Positions 5,935 through 7,988 of a stretch of DNA of 7,988 nt are shown piece after piece. The notes beneath the pieces were generated by a model. It was not told the origin of the DNA. It was given only the letters and a program-made list of their open reading frames with translations, and ran no database searches. The stretch is from Acidobacteriota bacterium (GTDB lineage: Bacteria; Acidobacteriota; Terriglobia; Terriglobales; Acidobacteriaceae). The DNA is taken from assembly GCA_021810175.1 (NCBI GenBank), contig JAJZJJ010000108.1:1-7988 (forward strand), read 5' to 3'. The stretch's first letter is position 1; every line of letters starts with the position of its first letter. The translations under genes and the position numbers were made by a program.

Positions 5935-7988
5935 TCAGTTTGTGCTGACATGCAGCGCGTAGATTTCGTTCGGTTCAAACCAATGCAGGAAAATAATGGA
6001 GCCTCCGGGAGCCAGGGCAAACCAGGTGTCGATCCGGCCCGGCATTTTACTGAAGGATGACAGGTCGACTGCGGTCTTTACCTGACCGCCCAGTGACACA
6101 CGCACGATCTTGGGCTTGTCCCCATTGGGTATGCTGGCAAACACGTGGCGCGAGTCCGCTGACCAGCTCAGGTCATTGCCGTTGATTCCGTCTGCCAGCT
6201 TCCGCCATTGTCCACGGCGCAGATCCAGAAGCCAGAGCTGATGACGCACTGGCTGAAGGGCCGCCACATAGCGCCCATCCGGCGACCAGCGCGCCGTCCA
6301 CAGGCCCTTCGACCCGGGCACGGTGAATTCCTGTCCTGTGGCAAGGTCAATCTTGTGAATCTCGCACGAATCGGTTTCCTGACACCAGACATTACCGTAC
6401 ACCAGCCACTTTCCGTCCGGCGACCACGTTGGCGCTCCCTGATTGTCGGTTCCCCTGGATGCTTCCCTCGCCTTACCGTCTCTTGCTGGTACGACAAATA
6501 TCCGCCACGGCTTTCCAGGCAATTCAGCGGTAAAGGCGATTTGCCGGCCATCCGGAGACCAGCGTGGTAATTCAATATTGCTCTCAGGGAAAACAATCTG
6601 ATGTGCGTCTGTGCCGTCCGGGTGGCTAACCCAAAGCGTCGTATCCGGCAGGCGCACGTAGGCAATCCAGCGGCCGTTGGGCGAGAAGTCGACGTCGTTT
6701 GCGGAGATGCCGGGCAAAAAGGGTCTGAATTCCCGGGATCTTCTGTCAAACCACAGTAGATCGATCTCATCGGCCTGAAGAAAGCCTTGCGTGGAAGCGG
6801 AGTCGGCAATCTCGTAGAGGACGTTACCCTGCGGATCCAGCGCAAGATCGGAGACATAACCAGCCTCCCCATTAAGTGATCTGGAGAAGAAGCGTTTGCT
6901 CAGTAAGCTGCGGTGTGCCCCAATCAGCAGCAGTCTGCCCAGCCCAAGGTTCCACCCTCCAACAAACGACTGATCTGCAGCATTTGGCTGGCTGGCTGTA
7001 TCGCAACATTCCGGCAGGGTGATGTGGAGCGGAACCAGCGCAGCAACGTCGGCACTGTCGCGGTGTGCAAACACTACCTCCCAAAAGGACGAACGCCATG
7101 CCCTCCAGTCGCGCAACTCAAGGCGGATTCGCTTTCCATCCGGGGTCCAGCGCAGAAGATCCGGAACCGTCGTAAACGTTTCGAGCCTCCGGATGGTCGC
7201 TCCGCGGTCGGAAGTCAGGTAGATGCTGTTCCCGCGGGCAAACGCAATCTCCCGCCCATCGGGGGACCATGCAGCGGAGTGGCAGCGCACGTTGCCCACG
7301 CGAATGGGCCTGCCGCCGGTGACGGGAACAATCCACAGAGCCAGTTCCTGCTCCTGCCCCTCCTGGTCGAGGACCAGCAGCCGGCTGCCATCCGGGGAGA
7401 TAGAAACCGGATAGGCATTGTTAAATGGCGTTGAAATCGTGCTGATCGGACCGCCATTGACGGAAACTTCCGACAAAACAGTCCGACCGTTGTGAAACTC
7501 TCCAAAGTAGATATGGCGCCCGTATGTTACCAGACCGCTTTTACTCGTTCCGTCGCTGGTAATTTGGGTAATACCGGTGAAACTCACGCCGCGAGGCGCG
7601 GCGAGCAGATGCACAGAGAATGCTGCGATTACGGCGACTGCCGCTCCGGCCAGGAACCACGCGACCCAGATGATCCTGCCTGAGCGCCGAACAGAATCGG
7701 ACCCTGAGCCGGGATCGAGTTCCTGAACAGCCGCCATCGCCGCATTGGAATCGGGTGCTGACGCTGAAATCTCTGTGCCTGGCTCTTTGGATTCGGCGTC
7801 GGGAGATGAATCGATCTCGCTCCCCTGGCTCCTCAGCCATTCATCCAGTTCGTGAGCGTATGCATAGACAGACTGGCGCTCACCGCCTGGAACGCGATGA
7901 ACCGGCAAACCCTTTTGCTTTTCCCACCGAATGACTGTGCGGACATGTCGCCCCATATAGGCGGCAATTTCTTTCCATGAGTCCAGCC
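5935..7988 (-). CDS. Membrane-anchored HTH regulator with periplasmic PD40/TolB-type propeller, 5' end outside window
   Basis: The frame is open to the window edge and the visible 683 residues begin with L-D-S-W-K-E-I-A-A-Y, ten residues before the first internal Met at 7956. So that Met is not the start; the real start is beyond 7988. The N-terminus reads as a MerR/excisionase-like helix-turn-helix (SWKEIAAYMGR, then RTVIRWEKQKGLPVHR) followed by a short Tyr/Glu/Trp helix. Counting from M7956, an acidic Ser/Glu-rich linker spans about 45-90, a single membrane helix about 94-119, and the rest is predicted periplasmic. At least eight PD40-type units with [SW]-x-P-D-G-R or close variants occur near residues 185, 230, 268, 422, 463, 509, 555 and 595, as in TolB-like propellers. 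The layout suggests a one-component CadC-like sensor in which the propeller binds a ligand or partner. Target genes are unknown. Confidence 0.88.
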   Translation of the reverse strand, partial: LDSWKEIAAYMGRHVRTVIRWEKQKGLPVHRVPGGERQSVYAYAHELDEWLRSQGSEIDSSPDAESKEPGTEISASAPDSNAAMAAVQELDPGSGSDSVRRSGRIIWVAWFLAGAAVAVIAAFSVHLLAAPRGVSFTGITQITSDGTSKSGLVTYGRHIYFGEFHNGRTVLSEVSVNGGPISTISTPFNNAYPVSISPDGSRLLVLDQEGQEQELALWIVPVTGGRPIRVGNVRCHSAAWSPDGREIAFARGNSIYLTSDRGATIRRLETFTTVPDLLRWTPDGKRIRLELRDWRAWRSSFWEVVFAHRDSADVAALVPLHITLPECCDTASQPNAADQSFVGGWNLGLGRLLLIGAHRSLLSKRFFSRSLNGEAGYVSDLALDPQGNVLYEIADSASTQGFLQADEIDLLWFDRRSREFRPFLPGISANDVDFSPNGRWIAYVRLPDTTLWVSHPDGTDAHQIVFPESNIELPRWSPDGRQIAFTAELPGKPWRIFVVPARDGKAREASRGTDNQGAPTWSPDGKWLVYGNVWCQETDSCEIHKIDLATGQEFTVPGSKGLWTARWSPDGRYVAALQPVRHQLWLLDLRRGQWRKLADGINGNDLSWSADSRHVFASIPNGDKPKIVRVSLGGQVKTAVDLSSFSKMPGRIDTWFALAPGGSIIFLHWFEPNEIYALHVSTN

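Noticed and set aside
5742..6020. 92-codon minus-strand frame overlapping the end of the PD40 gene
   Set aside because: Its start lies inside the PD40 coding sequence in another frame and it has no ribosome binding site. Only the stretch shared with the other repeat copy is of interest.

Overview
The window reads as an Acidobacteriota chromosome, most likely Terriglobia. This is inferred from family content: an N-terminal LDSWKEIAAY...RTVIRWE winged-helix module fused through one membrane helix to PD40/TolB-type repeats, and a secreted protein whose paired LxxLKKAGLSExVI-type helices are common in that phylum. No 16S or marker gene is present, so the assignment is tentative.

Region 1 (1-4006, + strand, GC-rich, tightly packed) is the distal part of a tripartite efflux operon. 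It holds the 3' end of a TolC-type outer-membrane channel, a small YtcA-family lipoprotein, an MdtN-type HlyD periplasmic adaptor and an MdtO-type FUSC inner-membrane protein. Gaps are 0 to 9 nt with Shine-Dalgarno sequences overlapping or next to the preceding stops. The gene set is that of the E. coli ytcA-mdtN-mdtO-mdtP cluster, but with the channel gene first.

Region 2 (4007-4869) has no convincing gene. It contains a clean 5' half of a CAT-anticodon tRNA (4144-4182) that stops just after the anticodon loop, with a possible promoter in front. Next to it are GGCACCA repeats and an open frame on the minus strand that could be the tail of an integrase. Together these look like a fossil or rearranged integration site. 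It also carries one copy of a diverged ~80-nt repeat.

Region 3 (4870-7988, - strand, visibly less GC-rich) holds two co-directional genes: a secreted two-domain protein of unknown function (265 aa) and a membrane-anchored regulator-like protein with a cytoplasmic HTH and periplasmic PD40 propeller, whose first residues lie outside the window. The 267-nt gap between them contains a second copy of the diverged repeat and a pair of 9-bp direct repeats with 11-bp period upstream of the secreted-protein gene.

The efflux operon is the clear functional unit. The most unusual features are the broken tRNA junction and the unexplained repeat pair flanking the secreted-protein gene.
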